Notes: generated from the sequence alone by a model not told the origin. A DNA stretch of 64,000 bases from Chitinophaga sp. 180180018-3 (GCF_037893185.1 NZ_CP140772.1:5890001-5954000); one strand, 5' to 3'; numbered from the stretch's first letter, positions 27,591 to 37,038 are shown. Numbers and translations: made by a program.

Positions 27591-29108
27591 TTAAGGGTTC
27601 TGTACACACAGTTTGTTGGTTTCAATTTCATCGATCGGGATGTAATAAATGATCTTAGGATTATCAGGTGCTATGATCATCCCGGGATATCCGGAAGGAT
27701 TGGCAGCAGGATTGATATCCGATTGTTTAAGTCCCGGAAGATGATACCCCCAGTAGGTTCTGTTGAGCGACAGTTTATTACGGTAGACATCGAATGAGCG
27801 ATGTCCCTCAAATGCCAGTTCCAGTCGCCGTTCTTTCAATACTACATCCAGCGCGGTTTTCCCGGAAGGCAGCTGTTGTTTATATAAAGCGGCGGACAGC
27901 CCGCGGTTGCTGCGGATCGCATCCACATCATCCAATGCAGCAGCAACGTTACCTGATTTTGCTTCCGCCTCTGCCTTGTTAAGATACATTTCTGCCAAAC
28001 GGAACAGGATGGGCGAGCTCAATGTAGGGCTGCCACCCTGACCGGAGAATTTGGAAATGTAATAGATGTCGATACCATTTTTTTGCTGCACTCCTCCGTT
28101 ATCATCTTTCAGTGGTACAATATACTTCCAGCGCACATCCGCAGGATTTGCACTCATTGTATCTCTCAATGATGCAGAAGCAAACTCCTCTCCCCAGCCG
28201 GAGTTACCGTTGGAATAGATCATAGAGGCGATAGAGCCGAACTTGCCGTAGTCATCTACCGGAGTAAATGCCACACAAAGTATGGTTTCAGATGATGCAA
28301 CAGCATTGGCAAACAGATTGGGGAAAGTAGCGGTGGTGGCAAGAGAAAAGCGGCCCGACTGTATCACTTTATTGGAGAAGTAAATAGTACTATCGTTTTT
28401 CCCTTCATACAGGTAAGCCCTTGAAAGCAGGGCCCATGCTGCTTCCCTGGAAGCATACTGCACACCACGGTTCTGCGTCATCAGGTCGGCAGCACGCCTG
28501 GCGTCTGCAATCACCTGTGCATATACCTCTCCTACTGAAGCCCTGGCTTTCTGCCCAGGATCGCTGGTGCTGGTATGTATGATTACGCCAGGTGCCGCCG
28601 GATTCTGTGTATAGGGCATCGCGAATAACTTCACCAGGTTAAAGTGACTCAGGGCACGCAGGAAGTAACATTCGCCTAACATCTGCTGCGTTTGTACGTC
28701 GGCGTTAGCCTGCTTCTCAACGGCTTCTATTACTGTGTTGGCGCCGTTGATAATTTTGTAAGAAATATACCAGAAATAACGTGTATTCGTTTGCGTGGGA
28801 GAATGGCCGAGGGAGAAGCTATAGAATAACGGATCCTCTGTTGTTTGGCCACATACAATATCATCACTGGCAAAATCAGACAGCTGAAAATACTGCCGGA
28901 GATACATGTTATTATCATCTTTGGTACCGTTGAACTGCACGTGGTCTTTCATCAGGGAATAAGCGCCATTCACCGCATTCCTCAGCCCTTCAGGAGTAGT
29001 GGTAATGGTTTCCGTAGTGAGTGCATCACTTGGATTCACATCTTTCATACATCCTGTTTGCCACAACAACAAAGGCAGTAATATCAATATTAAAAAAGTT
29101 GATCTCAT
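27591..29108 (-). CDS. SusD/RagB-family outer membrane lipoprotein (locus B)
   Basis: About 505 residues from MRSTFLILIL, with a lipobox WQTGC (cysteine near 20). The SusD fold is visible in EGLRNAVNGAYSLMKDH, ECYFLRALSHFNLVKLFA and the C-terminal RLAEMYLNKAEAEAKSG and KERRLELAFEGHRSFDVYR. Shorter than the locus A SusD and clearly diverged from it, so the two loci probably serve different ligands. It starts 10 nt after the SusC stop. A further 25 codons upstream are open but precede the signal peptide. Confidence 0.95.
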   Translation of the reverse strand: MRSTFLILILLPLLLWQTGCMKDVNPSDALTTETITTTPEGLRNAVNGAYSLMKDHVQFNGTKDDNNMYLRQYFQLSDFASDDIVCGQTTEDPLFYSFSLGHSPTQTNTRYFWYISYKIINGANTVIEAVEKQANADVQTQQMLGECYFLRALSHFNLVKLFAMPYTQNPAAPGVIIHTSTSDPGQKARASVGEVYAQVIADARRAADLMTQNRGVQYASREAAWALLSRAYLYEGKNDSTIYFSNKVIQSGRFSLATTATFPNLFANAVASSETILCVAFTPVDDYGKFGSIASMIYSNGNSGWGEEFASASLRDTMSANPADVRWKYIVPLKDDNGGVQQKNGIDIYYISKFSGQGGSPTLSSPILFRLAEMYLNKAEAEAKSGNVAAALDDVDAIRSNRGLSAALYKQQLPSGKTALDVVLKERRLELAFEGHRSFDVYRNKLSLNRTYWGYHLPGLKQSDINPAANPSGYPGMIIAPDNPKIIYYIPIDEIETNKLCVQNP

Positions 29109-29118
29109 GACTGGCAGT

Positions 29119-32100
29119 TTAGAATCTGAAATTAATGTTGAACAGGTACTGACGGTTATTCGGATATTTGAAATCCGATACACCGGGCATCACCTGCGAT
29201 CCGGGTGTGATAGTGGTTTGCGGATCCTGGCCCAGGAAATTGGTGAACGTGCGCACATTATCAGCAGTGAAGCCAACAGAAACACCCTGCATTCCCCACC
29301 GGCTCACCAGCGCATGTGGTAACTCATAGCTCAGGCTGATATTACGTAATGCCAGGAAACTACCATCTTTCAAAAAGCGTGTAGACGTTTGCGTGCTATT
29401 GGCGGAATTCTGCGGACTCGGCTCCGTTGCGTCATCGCCCGGATGGCTCCAGGTATGGCTTCCCCCCGGTAGATTCACCTGGTTATAGTAAGGCTCGTTG
29501 CCGTCGTTTTCTACAAAACGCAGGTTATTGCTGTATACTTTGTTGCCCGACAGAAAATAAATATTTACACCTAATGAAATGCCGTTGTAGGTAAACGTAT
29601 TGGTCATGCCTCCCTGGAACTTAGGCAGCGCCGACCCTACTTCTTCATAAGTAGCGGCAGCATAATCGGAAGTAGCACTCCTTGAACCATCTTTATTGAT
29701 CACCTCCCACTGTGGTGCTCCGGTTTGCTTATCCACACCCAGCCATTTAGGCATATAGAATTCATACAGGTTTCCACCGTTGCGATAGATCTGCGATATG
29801 CTCCAGGTAGATTGTGTATTGATGATATTAGCCGGGAACTTTTGCAGTTTATTCGTGTTGAAGTTGATATTAAAATCAGTACTCCATCTGAATTTACGGC
29901 TGCTGATATTCACACTGCTGATACCCAGTTCCACCCCATTATTCACGAGCTCTCCCACGTTTTCCCAACGGGTTTCAAATCCAACCGACAAAGGCTGTGA
30001 TACCTGCAGCAAAAGATTTTTTGTGATGTTATTATAGACATCTAATGTCAGGTCGATCCGTTTAAACAAACTGAGGTCGATCCCTCCATTCCACTGATAC
30101 TTGCTTTCCCAGGTAAGATCCGGGCTTGGCAGCTGTGAAGGCGTAGCAGCCGTTTGCGAATTGTACTGACCATTCAGTGAAAACAACGCCAGGTAACGCG
30201 ATGAGCCAATATCCTGCGTACCGGTAACACCATAGCTGGCTCGCAGCTTTACATTCGTGAAGATATTGTTGTCTTTCAAAAAATCTTCATTACTCAACAA
30301 CCATGCTGCAGAAACAGCAGGAAAGGGGGCATAACGGTTACCCGACGGGAAATTGGAAGAACCATCCACACGGAACGAGCCGGTGAGGAAATATTTATCG
30401 AGGTAACTGTAATTGACCTGAGAGATAAAAGACTGTATGATGGCTTCATTAAGACTACCATTCACCAGCTGATTATTAGCCACTACATTCAGTACCTTCA
30501 ATCCAACCGGAAGCCCTTTACCGGAAGCGCCCATTGTTTCTACATTATTGCCTTCAAAGGCAACACCAGCAAGACCGCTGATACGATGATCTCCCATACG
30601 GAAATCTACCTTCAACAGGTTGTTGGAAATATAACCATAGTTGAGTGTACTCAGCTCATTCAGATAACCGGTACCATGATACTGACCGGCAACTTCCGGT
30701 GAATACCAGGTTTTGTTTTTGTTATATCCCAGTGAAAGCCGGTTGGTACTGGTGAAAGTAAGCCAGCGGGTAATGCCGATATTCAATCCCATATCGTAAT
30801 TGACATCGAAATTTTTATAGGGATGTTCGGAGTGCTGAATGGTATGAATAGGATTCACTTTATCGCGCGACCACCACTTGAAAGCAGAATTCCCATCTAC
30901 ATACAAAGCTTTACCGGTGCTGTCGTACGGGTTATCCCAGGGCATATTCAGGAAGGCATAGTACATATCGTTATAGTCGTACGTTTTGCCGAAAGCGCCA
31001 CTGAGATTGATATTATTGGTAAGACTGATATTTTTTGTAAAGTGGTAGGTAGAATTGGCCCTGAGATTTACCCGCTGGTAGTTGGTATTCATAAACGTTC
31101 CTTTCTCATTGTAATAAGAAAGGCCGAGGTAATAGTCAGCTTTTTCTGTTTTACCACTGGCCGACAGGTAAACATTCTGCATCGGCGCACGGCGGAACAT
31201 ATCAGTGAGCCAGTTGTAGTTCTGATTCAGCAGGGAAAGCGGACGTTCGTTATAAAATTTAAGCAGGTCGATCTTATAAGAATTATTTGTATTTCCGGGA
31301 ATATAATCGCGATAATATTCTTTCTGATGTTCGTACAACTGACGACCGTTCATCATATCCATTGTTCCGAAATCGGGCGTGCGGAAACCCGTTGTGATCT
31401 TTGCCTGGAACTGGGTTTTTCCTGAACCGGCTCTTTTGGTAGTAATGATGATCACTCCTGCGTTGGCCTGCGATCCGTACATAGCCGTAGCGCCGGCATC
31501 TTTCAAAACAGTTACATTCTCAATATCATTCGGGTCGTAATTACCGCCAATAATTCCATCCACCACCACCAATGGGCTTTGGGAAGCATTCACGGAAGAT
31601 ATGCCACGCATACGGATCTCTGCAGCTGCTCCGGGCACGCCGGAACTGCTTACTACCTGAAGACCGGCCACCTTACCCTGTAACATAGTACCCACATCAT
31701 TGGTAGTAACGTCTTTTAATTTGGCCGCATCAACTACCGTAACAGAGCTGGTAAGTTCGCTTTTCTTTTTATCGGAATAGCCTACCACTACTACCTGATC
31801 GAGCTGGCTGTTGGCAGTGTGCAGGGTCACCTGCATGCCGTTATGGGCGGGCAGTTCCTGTCGTTCGAAACCGGTAAAAGTAAATACCAGTATTTCGCCG
31901 GGCCTGGCAGGTATGGTAAACTGTCCACCTGCATTAGTGGCAGTTCCCCGCGTGCTGCCTTTGACGATCACCGTAGCCCCCGGAAGCAGTGTACCATCGG
32001 CGCCTCTGACTACACCCGCTATTTTCCCCACCGTATCGGCGGGTGCTGCCGGCGCAAGCTTCGGCCGGATCACGAATACGCCGTCGTTCACGGCAAGCGT

Positions 32101-32418
32101 CAGCGGCTGATGCAGCAGGCATTCTTCCAGTACCGATTGCACGGAAGCCTTATCCACATGGAGCGTAACGGGAGTAGTGTTCTTCAGCGAAGATTCGTTG
32201 TAGATAATCGTTGCGCCCGACTGGATGATAATTTCTGCAAATACTTTCTGCAGTGGCATATTCTTCACAGACAGGGATACCTGTTGAGAGAAGCTCCTGG
32301 CGCTTACATGGAGGCAGGCGATCAGGATAAGCCAGGTGGTCATTTTCATAACCCTCAAAATTTTGGTTAATAAAAGTCCCTTGGGGAGAAATCGTTTCTC
32401 CTTAAATTTTAAATCCAT
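29119..32418 (-). CDS. SusC/RagA-family TonB-linked outer membrane protein with STN domain (locus B)
   Basis: The 1099-residue product starts with a long n-region before the signal helix (TTWLILIACLHVSARSFSQ), then an STN domain (LSVKNMPLQKVFAEIIIQSG), CarboxypepD_reg-like domain (GVVRGADGTLLPGATVIVKG), the plug with MLQGKVAGLQVVSSSGVPG and PNDIENVTVLKDAGATAMYG, and a barrel ending FLFNINFRF-like (YLFNINFRF). With the following SusD it forms a ligand importer; the STN domain links it to the FecR/sigma pair directly upstream. Only 134 nt separate it from fecR. Confidence 0.95.
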   Translation of the reverse strand: MDLKFKEKRFLPKGLLLTKILRVMKMTTWLILIACLHVSARSFSQQVSLSVKNMPLQKVFAEIIIQSGATIIYNESSLKNTTPVTLHVDKASVQSVLEECLLHQPLTLAVNDGVFVIRPKLAPAAPADTVGKIAGVVRGADGTLLPGATVIVKGSTRGTATNAGGQFTIPARPGEILVFTFTGFERQELPAHNGMQVTLHTANSQLDQVVVVGYSDKKKSELTSSVTVVDAAKLKDVTTNDVGTMLQGKVAGLQVVSSSGVPGAAAEIRMRGISSVNASQSPLVVVDGIIGGNYDPNDIENVTVLKDAGATAMYGSQANAGVIIITTKRAGSGKTQFQAKITTGFRTPDFGTMDMMNGRQLYEHQKEYYRDYIPGNTNNSYKIDLLKFYNERPLSLLNQNYNWLTDMFRRAPMQNVYLSASGKTEKADYYLGLSYYNEKGTFMNTNYQRVNLRANSTYHFTKNISLTNNINLSGAFGKTYDYNDMYYAFLNMPWDNPYDSTGKALYVDGNSAFKWWSRDKVNPIHTIQHSEHPYKNFDVNYDMGLNIGITRWLTFTSTNRLSLGYNKNKTWYSPEVAGQYHGTGYLNELSTLNYGYISNNLLKVDFRMGDHRISGLAGVAFEGNNVETMGASGKGLPVGLKVLNVVANNQLVNGSLNEAIIQSFISQVNYSYLDKYFLTGSFRVDGSSNFPSGNRYAPFPAVSAAWLLSNEDFLKDNNIFTNVKLRASYGVTGTQDIGSSRYLALFSLNGQYNSQTAATPSQLPSPDLTWESKYQWNGGIDLSLFKRIDLTLDVYNNITKNLLLQVSQPLSVGFETRWENVGELVNNGVELGISSVNISSRKFRWSTDFNINFNTNKLQKFPANIINTQSTWSISQIYRNGGNLYEFYMPKWLGVDKQTGAPQWEVINKDGSRSATSDYAAATYEEVGSALPKFQGGMTNTFTYNGISLGVNIYFLSGNKVYSNNLRFVENDGNEPYYNQVNLPGGSHTWSHPGDDATEPSPQNSANSTQTSTRFLKDGSFLALRNISLSYELPHALVSRWGMQGVSVGFTADNVRTFTNFLGQDPQTTITPGSQVMPGVSDFKYPNNRQYLFNINFRF

Positions 32419-32552
32419 ACTTTTAATAAGGTTTAGAATTCTTAAATGATCTTGGTGATCTTACAGGATGCTGGACTTTTGCCGGGGGTGTTGTCACCAC
32501 CTCCGGTTTTTCCATTGTTCAATAACTCAGTTCATACGTTTTTTTACAAGAT

Positions 32553-33677
32553 TTATGGTGTTACTATTACTTTGTTTCCCTCAATTTTAAAGTGATTACT
32601 TCCGTTTTCTTCCAGCACATGCAGTACTGCGGAGAGGTTCAGGCGCCTGCTGATACCGCCTCCGTATAATTCTTTTCCGGGCTTCGCCTGGTATACAATT
32701 TCTACATCATACCAGCGGGCTACCTCCCGGAGAATAGTAGCCAGATCAGTGTTATTAAACACAAAGAGGCCGTTTTTCCAGGCCATGATCCTGTTTACAT
32801 CTACATTTCTTACAGACAGCTCATGATTGCTCAACGCCAGCACAGCCTGCTGACCGGGCTGCAGTATTTTATCTTCTACCCTGATTCTGCCTTCAGCGAG
32901 GGTAGCACTAATCGTTGGTTCGTCGGGATAAGCCATCAGATCGAACCGTGTGCCCAGCACGGTTACTTCCATGGCGCCGGTTTGTACCCGGAAGGGGTGT
33001 GCCGCATCAGCCGCTGTTTCAAAGTAAGCCTGACCCTGCAGCGTTACTTTCCTTTCTGCGCCGTTGAAAGCAGTAGGATAGCGCAGGGATGAAGAAGAGT
33101 TCAGCCATACCCGGGTGCCATCCGGAAGTACCAGCTGATACATCCCTCCTCTCGGCACCGATAGGGTGTTATACACTATTTCAGCTCCCGGCGAAGTGCC
33201 CTGATAAGAAAGCTCTCCTTTGTTTTTCTTAACTACATTCGCGCCACCCTGCCGGCTCAGAGGGCCGTTGGCGACATCATCGAGGGCGATTGTGGATCCG
33301 TCGGCGAGGGTGAGTACAGCTTTTTGGGAGGCCGGAGATTTATCTGTGCCTGCTTTAGCAACAGTTATACTAGTTTGTGCCGGCGCCGTATGTTGGTGTT
33401 GCCAGCCAAACCAGCCTGCAACCCCAATCAGCGCTGCAATGCTGGCAGCTATGGCATATGGCCGGTAGCGGGGCTTCCGGGAGGGAGTTTCCTGTAACAG
33501 GGGCGTTAATTTACCCAATAGCCGCTGCTCCAGCATTTGCCGGTCTTCCCCCGGCTCCAGCGGGAGCGGTACTTCAGTATCGTCGAAACTATTGTACCAG
33601 TCGTGAAGCGCGTTGGTTTCTTCCCTACTGGCATTGCCTTTCAGATAACGTTGGATCAGGTCTTTCAGGTACTGCAT
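32553..33677 (-). CDS. FecR-family anti-sigma factor (locus B)
   Basis: About 374 residues from MQYLKDLIQRYL. An N-terminal helical cytoplasmic part with GNASREETNALHDWYNSFDD, a membrane helix near 80-100 (YAIAASIAALIGVAGWFGW), then the periplasmic FecR domain (GMYQLVLPDGTRVWLNSSSS, VTLQGQAYFETAADAAHPF) and a DUF4974 C-terminal domain ending VIVTP. Regulates the adjacent ECF sigma factor in response to SusC. The sequence is far from the locus A paralogue, arguing against a recent duplication. Confidence 0.93.
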   Translation of the reverse strand: MQYLKDLIQRYLKGNASREETNALHDWYNSFDDTEVPLPLEPGEDRQMLEQRLLGKLTPLLQETPSRKPRYRPYAIAASIAALIGVAGWFGWQHQHTAPAQTSITVAKAGTDKSPASQKAVLTLADGSTIALDDVANGPLSRQGGANVVKKNKGELSYQGTSPGAEIVYNTLSVPRGGMYQLVLPDGTRVWLNSSSSLRYPTAFNGAERKVTLQGQAYFETAADAAHPFRVQTGAMEVTVLGTRFDLMAYPDEPTISATLAEGRIRVEDKILQPGQQAVLALSNHELSVRNVDVNRIMAWKNGLFVFNNTDLATILREVARWYDVEIVYQAKPGKELYGGGISRRLNLSAVLHVLEENGSNHFKIEGNKVIVTP

Positions 33678-33731
33678 AATAACAGAGTACAAAAAAGTGC
33701 CGGCAACCCTTAGTCGTTTTCAGATTTTTTT

Positions 33732-34292
33732 TCAGAAGAAGAAAGAAAGATAGGGATACACATCGCGGAGGCGAAGCCGGAGGTGTTTCAAAGCCTTGGT
33801 GAGATGGGCTTCCACTGTTTTTTCAGATAGCTGCAGTGTAGCGGCGATTTCTTTATTAGAGAGCTGATCGCGGCGGCTGTAGAGGAAAACCAGGCGGCAT
33901 TTTTCGGGCAATCCGTCGATCGCCTGATTCAGTCGCTGCTGCAGGCTATAATAATCCAGCAGGTCCATAGCGGGGTCTTCTGCCGGTTGTAATACGGCGT
34001 CGGTAGCTTCAATAGGCTGATCGGGCAACAAGCGGCTGATCTGACGGAATACGGCATAGCGGGTGGCGGTAGCGAGGTAACCGGGAAGATGTTGGATATT
34101 CAGTTCGTTCCGGCGCTGCCAGAGGCTGGCGAGGACTTCCTGTACCACATCTTCAGCAGCAGTGCGGATACGGAGACGGTTATATGCGATGGCATATAAC
34201 TTTTCCCAGTAGCGGCGAAATATCTCAGTAAAGGCCGCTTCATCGGCCTGGTATAGTCGTTGCAAAAGCGCTATGTCACTCAGTTCCTCCAC
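33732..34292 (-). CDS. ECF-type RNA polymerase sigma factor (locus B)
   Basis: A 186-residue sigma-70 factor of the Bacteroidota ECF group. Region 2: FTEIFRRYWEKLYAIAYNRL and AAEDVVQEVLASLWQRR. Region 4: LSNKEIAATLQLSEKTVEAHL, a helix-turn-helix. It heads locus B and should recruit polymerase to the SusC promoter when released by FecR. A 54-nt gap separates it from fecR. Confidence 0.94.
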   Translation of the reverse strand: MEELSDIALLQRLYQADEAAFTEIFRRYWEKLYAIAYNRLRIRTAAEDVVQEVLASLWQRRNELNIQHLPGYLATATRYAVFRQISRLLPDQPIEATDAVLQPAEDPAMDLLDYYSLQQRLNQAIDGLPEKCRLVFLYSRRDQLSNKEIAATLQLSEKTVEAHLTKALKHLRLRLRDVYPYLSFFF

Positions 34293-34373
34293 GTATAATA
34301 ATTGGTTGATATCCGACGTTGGCTATAAAAATAACTAAAAACGGCCGGATTTACGTGAATATCGGATGAGTGG

Positions 34374-34757
34374 TCAGGCTTTCTTCTTTGGCTTTACAGC
34401 TTTTTTCAATGTTTCCTCCACACGGTATTTCACGATTTTGGTAATGAGTGCCAGCGGCATGGGTTTATCGAGAGGAAACTGAACGGAGCCTTTTCCTGTC
34501 TGGTAAGCGGACAGGTCTTTTTCGAAGGCTTTGAGTCCGGTGGGTGCGGGATAAAAACCGATATGGTTTTTAAAGGCGGCAAAGTGTACCAGGTTGGAGT
34601 TTTTCAGGCGGAAAGTAGGAATGCCGTAGCGGATGGCTTCCTCGCCGTCTGGAACGGATTTGCGGATGGTAGCGCGGACCTGCTCGAGGATGGTCTGAAC
34701 TTCCGGGGGAAATCCGGCGATGTATGCTTCGGTGGTTTCGACGGTGGTAGCTTTCAT
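34374..34757 (-). CDS. DUF1801 (YdhG/YjbR-like) protein
   Basis: A 127-residue cytoplasmic protein of the DUF1801 family, recognisable by YIAGFPPEVQTILEQVRATI, EAIRYGIPTFRLKNSNLVHFA and HIGFYPAPTG, and by its Lys-rich C-terminus (KKAVKPKKKA). B. subtilis YdhG of this family has been described as an iron chaperone; other members have no known role, so function here is open. Isolated gene between locus B and the AT-rich small-gene stretch. A TAACTTTG (-7) promoter element lies 18 nt upstream. Confidence 0.85.
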   Translation of the reverse strand: MKATTVETTEAYIAGFPPEVQTILEQVRATIRKSVPDGEEAIRYGIPTFRLKNSNLVHFAAFKNHIGFYPAPTGLKAFEKDLSAYQTGKGSVQFPLDKPMPLALITKIVKYRVEETLKKAVKPKKKA

Positions 34758-34774
34758 GGTTTGAGTGTTTAGGG

Positions 34775-34782
34775 CAAAGTTA
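34775..34782 (-). promoter_or_regulatory. -7 promoter element of the DUF1801 gene
   Basis: On the minus strand TAACTTTG matches TAnnTTTG exactly, 18 nt before the start codon. The usual -33 region is occupied by a G-rich tandem repeat. Confidence 0.5.
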
Positions 34783-34796
34783 GGGGGTGAGGATGG

Positions 34797-34842
34797 AATG
34801 GAGGGGGTGAGGAGGCGACAAATGGAGGGGTGAAGTGCGACA
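34797..34842. repeat. Imperfect G-rich tandem repeat
   Basis: Two adjacent units of 24 and 22 nt beginning AATGGAGGGG and ending GCGACA, with a partial third unit (GGGGGTGAGGATGG) just before. It lies directly upstream of the DUF1801 promoter. May simply be a replication-slippage product. Confidence 0.6.
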
Positions 34843-34855
34843 GGGTTTAATACAT

Positions 34856-35569
34856 CTACTTCCCAACAATAATATCATTCAGCAAATCAGGCTTAATTTC
34901 AGAAAGATCCTTCGCGTTCAGGATTGTCAAATACGCCGCATTACCCCGCTTCAAAAACAACAGGTTCATCGGAACGCTCCTTACAGCACCAAAACCCATT
35001 GGGATATTCTCTCCTGACACCACAATATCCTTCTGGCCATTCTCTTCATACTTTATTGAAAAGCTCTTACAGATAAGCGAGTAACTAATAATACTGTCAT
35101 TCTGTATTACCCGCTGTATCGCCTTCCCGGAAATGGTAAGAAATATTTTGGCAACAGGATTAACATGATCTCCCCGGCACATAAATTCATACTCAAGGCC
35201 CTTGCTAAGTCCATGATACCCCGTCAGGCCAGGTATTTCTATACCCTTTTCTTTCACAGTCAGCAACTGATTCCACGGGATATCTTCCCGTAAATCTATT
35301 TTGTAAGACACCAGGCGATAGTTGCTGTCGATGCTTACTACCACTACCGGGTTTCTCTGTTTAAATTGAAGGATTAGTCCGTTACCCAGCTTACCAGTGT
35401 ATTTTGAAGAGACCAGATTATTTTCATCGCGTGAGGTTGTTGGGATAATAGTAGATTCGTCTATGGCCGACGCAACAAAGATGATTGCACGACCTATCAA
35501 CATTGCCATAATTATGGCGCCTGCAATAATAGCCAATGTTTTGAGAGAAAACCGATTGTTTCTTTTCAT
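34856..35569 (-). CDS. Hypothetical membrane-anchored protein
   Basis: 237 residues, one N-terminal membrane segment (TLAIIAGAIIMAMLIGRAI, about 10-30) followed by a mostly beta extracytoplasmic domain with several hydrophobic strands (GNGLILQFKQRNPVVVVSID). No cysteine pattern or catalytic motif was recognised. First of an AT-rich run of small same-strand genes of unknown function. I do not recognise the family. Confidence 0.65.
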   Translation of the reverse strand: MKRNNRFSLKTLAIIAGAIIMAMLIGRAIIFVASAIDESTIIPTTSRDENNLVSSKYTGKLGNGLILQFKQRNPVVVVSIDSNYRLVSYKIDLREDIPWNQLLTVKEKGIEIPGLTGYHGLSKGLEYEFMCRGDHVNPVAKIFLTISGKAIQRVIQNDSIISYSLICKSFSIKYEENGQKDIVVSGENIPMGFGAVRSVPMNLLFLKRGNAAYLTILNAKDLSEIKPDLLNDIIVGK

Positions 35570-35593
35570 GATACTCTAATTGGAATATTGATA

Positions 35594-35983
35594 TCATCCG
35601 TATTTACCTAACTCGTCATCCAGATCCTTCATAAACTCTTTTATATCAACTATAAATCCGGATTTATCGCCGACAGAAAAGATATTCAGCAGGTAGCCTT
35701 CACTGTCGATCAGATCGATGATTTCCGTAGCAAATCTATCGATACTGATCGCCATCACCTCATATCCTTCCCATTCACCTGTAGCTGATAACTGCGCATA
35801 TTCGGCGGCGCTCCACAGGGATAGCATTTTCTTGTCACCTATTTCTGCGATGGCCAGATTGTTATTTTCGGCTAATGAGTACATCATTTCTCCGTCTGCT
35901 ATCCATTTGATGGTGTATTGATAGCGTTCGAAGGGGGAAAGTTTTATGACGTTGTCTATTTCTTTTTGAGATATTTTTTTCAT
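35594..35983 (-). CDS. DUF2750 family protein
   Basis: A 129-residue soluble protein. The opening KISQKEIDNVIKLSPFERYQYTIKW, quoted here only by its start KISQKEIDNVIKLSP, plus IADGEMMYSL and the central LSLWSAAEYA are typical of DUF2750, a family without a known activity that is often seen among immunity-type or defence-associated small genes. It lies in the AT-rich small-gene stretch, same strand as its neighbours, 24 nt from the membrane-anchored hypothetical gene. Confidence 0.75.
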   Translation of the reverse strand: MKKISQKEIDNVIKLSPFERYQYTIKWIADGEMMYSLAENNNLAIAEIGDKKMLSLWSAAEYAQLSATGEWEGYEVMAISIDRFATEIIDLIDSEGYLLNIFSVGDKSGFIVDIKEFMKDLDDELGKYG

Positions 35984-36004
35984 GCGTGGTGTTATGTATA
36001 GATG

Positions 36005-36397
36005 CTATTCCTGTACTTTATCCAATCGTTTCTGTAAACGTCCTGTAATAGATTTAATATTTATAACCACAAATAAAATAAAAACCAGCAATGAGAATGA
36101 TTGTATTTCAAATTCTATTCCCTTTCCATTTAAGCCGCATCTTAAAAAATACACCTCCATCGTCGGAGTAAAAGTTACCAGATTCAACATTCCAACAAAT
36201 AAAGTAAAAAGGGTAAACCATCTTCCTGCCCTGGGTTTCAGGCGGGTTATTATCAGACTGATTAACACGAGGAAAATACCAGGGTAAAATTTATCAACCA
36301 ATATTATATTGGTAGTTGAAACAGTGTAAATGCTATAGGCTAATGCTACAGCCAATACACCAATCGGAACATATTGTAATGCAGCTTTGAAATTCAT
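36005..36397 (-). CDS. Hypothetical small membrane protein
   Basis: 130 residues with about four hydrophobic segments (VPIGVLAVALAYSIY, IFLVLISLIIT, WFTLFTLFVGMLNLV, LLVFILFVVINI) and basic ends. No family recognised. AT-rich composition like its neighbours. It follows the frameshifted small gene and precedes the DUF2750 gene with short gaps, so the run may be one transcript. Confidence 0.65.
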   Translation of the reverse strand: MNFKAALQYVPIGVLAVALAYSIYTVSTTNIILVDKFYPGIFLVLISLIITRLKPRAGRWFTLFTLFVGMLNLVTFTPTMEVYFLRCGLNGKGIEFEIQSFSLLVFILFVVINIKSITGRLQKRLDKVQE

Positions 36398-36415
36398 AGG
36401 CCGTTTTATTTATTA

Positions 36416-36707
36416 TTACAGCAGATACCCTTCTTCCACAGCCGTCTCCAGCCGCCCAACTGTCAGGGCATTTCTTTCACGCCTTCTGAAGAAAAAAGAG
36501 CCTGCCTCTGATTCAAAATAATCATCAATATTAAACCTGTCAAGGCCAACTTTAAAAACTTCAAAAAAGCTCTCTATAGCTGTAAGTATCCCAACTTTCG
36601 CCTTCGCCTTTAGGGCAAAAATCAAATCTCTCTCCATCAAGATATATTATTATACCCGTACTAAATTCAAACTGACCAACACGTCTGAAAGGAATTATTT
36701 CATACAT
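36416..36707 (-). pseudogene. Small hypothetical gene interrupted by a frameshift at a T6 tract
   Basis: Translation from ATG at 36707 gives 48 residues (MYEIIPFRRVGQFEF... ending SYRELF) and stops at TGA 36561-36563, directly after a run of six T (minus strand, 36563-36568). Removing one T continues the protein smoothly as EVFKVGLDRFNIDDYF and on to EEGYLL with a stop at 36416, giving about 96 residues. The alternative reading that starts at 36637 replaces the first half with an Ala/Lys-rich sequence and is less protein-like. So this is either a slippage mutation, a programmed frameshift or a base error. Function unknown. Confidence 0.6.
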
Positions 36708-36762
36708 ATGTTACCATTTATCGAAATGATTACACGTAAAGTTGTAATAAAAACGAAGCCTT

Positions 36763-37038
36763 TTATGATTCTGCCGTCTTTATCACATTGACCATAAAAA
36801 AACCAGGTTTTATTCTTAAAGAAAAATACCAAACATTCTCAACTTCCCTCACCTCAGTTGGGCTTTCATTATCAAGCTTCACTTGTAATTCTATCTTCCC
36901 TTTATCTCCCAGAAACTTTATCTGTGTCAGGTCTAAACTTTTACCCCACAAAATCATCGCGCTATTTACATCAGTCGCCCTAATCTGACTAATATATGTA
37001 CCCCCTCTAAATTCCGCAACAAATGTATATATAGTCAT
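36763..37038 (-). CDS. Hypothetical small protein
   Basis: 91 residues from MTIYTFVAEFRGGTYISQ, a beta-rich soluble protein; an upstream Met would add 26 residues of unlikely sequence. The pattern EFRGGTYISQIxA followed by AMILWGKSL recalls small orphan proteins found in variable regions of Bacteroidota, but no named family can be given. First gene of the AT-rich minus-strand run. Confidence 0.55.
   Translation of the reverse strand: MTIYTFVAEFRGGTYISQIRATDVNSAMILWGKSLDLTQIKFLGDKGKIELQVKLDNESPTEVREVENVWYFSLRIKPGFFMVNVIKTAES

Noticed and set aside
36416..36640. A 74-residue gene starting at 36640 or 36637
   Set aside because: Its first 26 residues overlap a better reading frame (MYEIIPFRRVG...) and only the second half fits; treated as a frameshifted gene instead.
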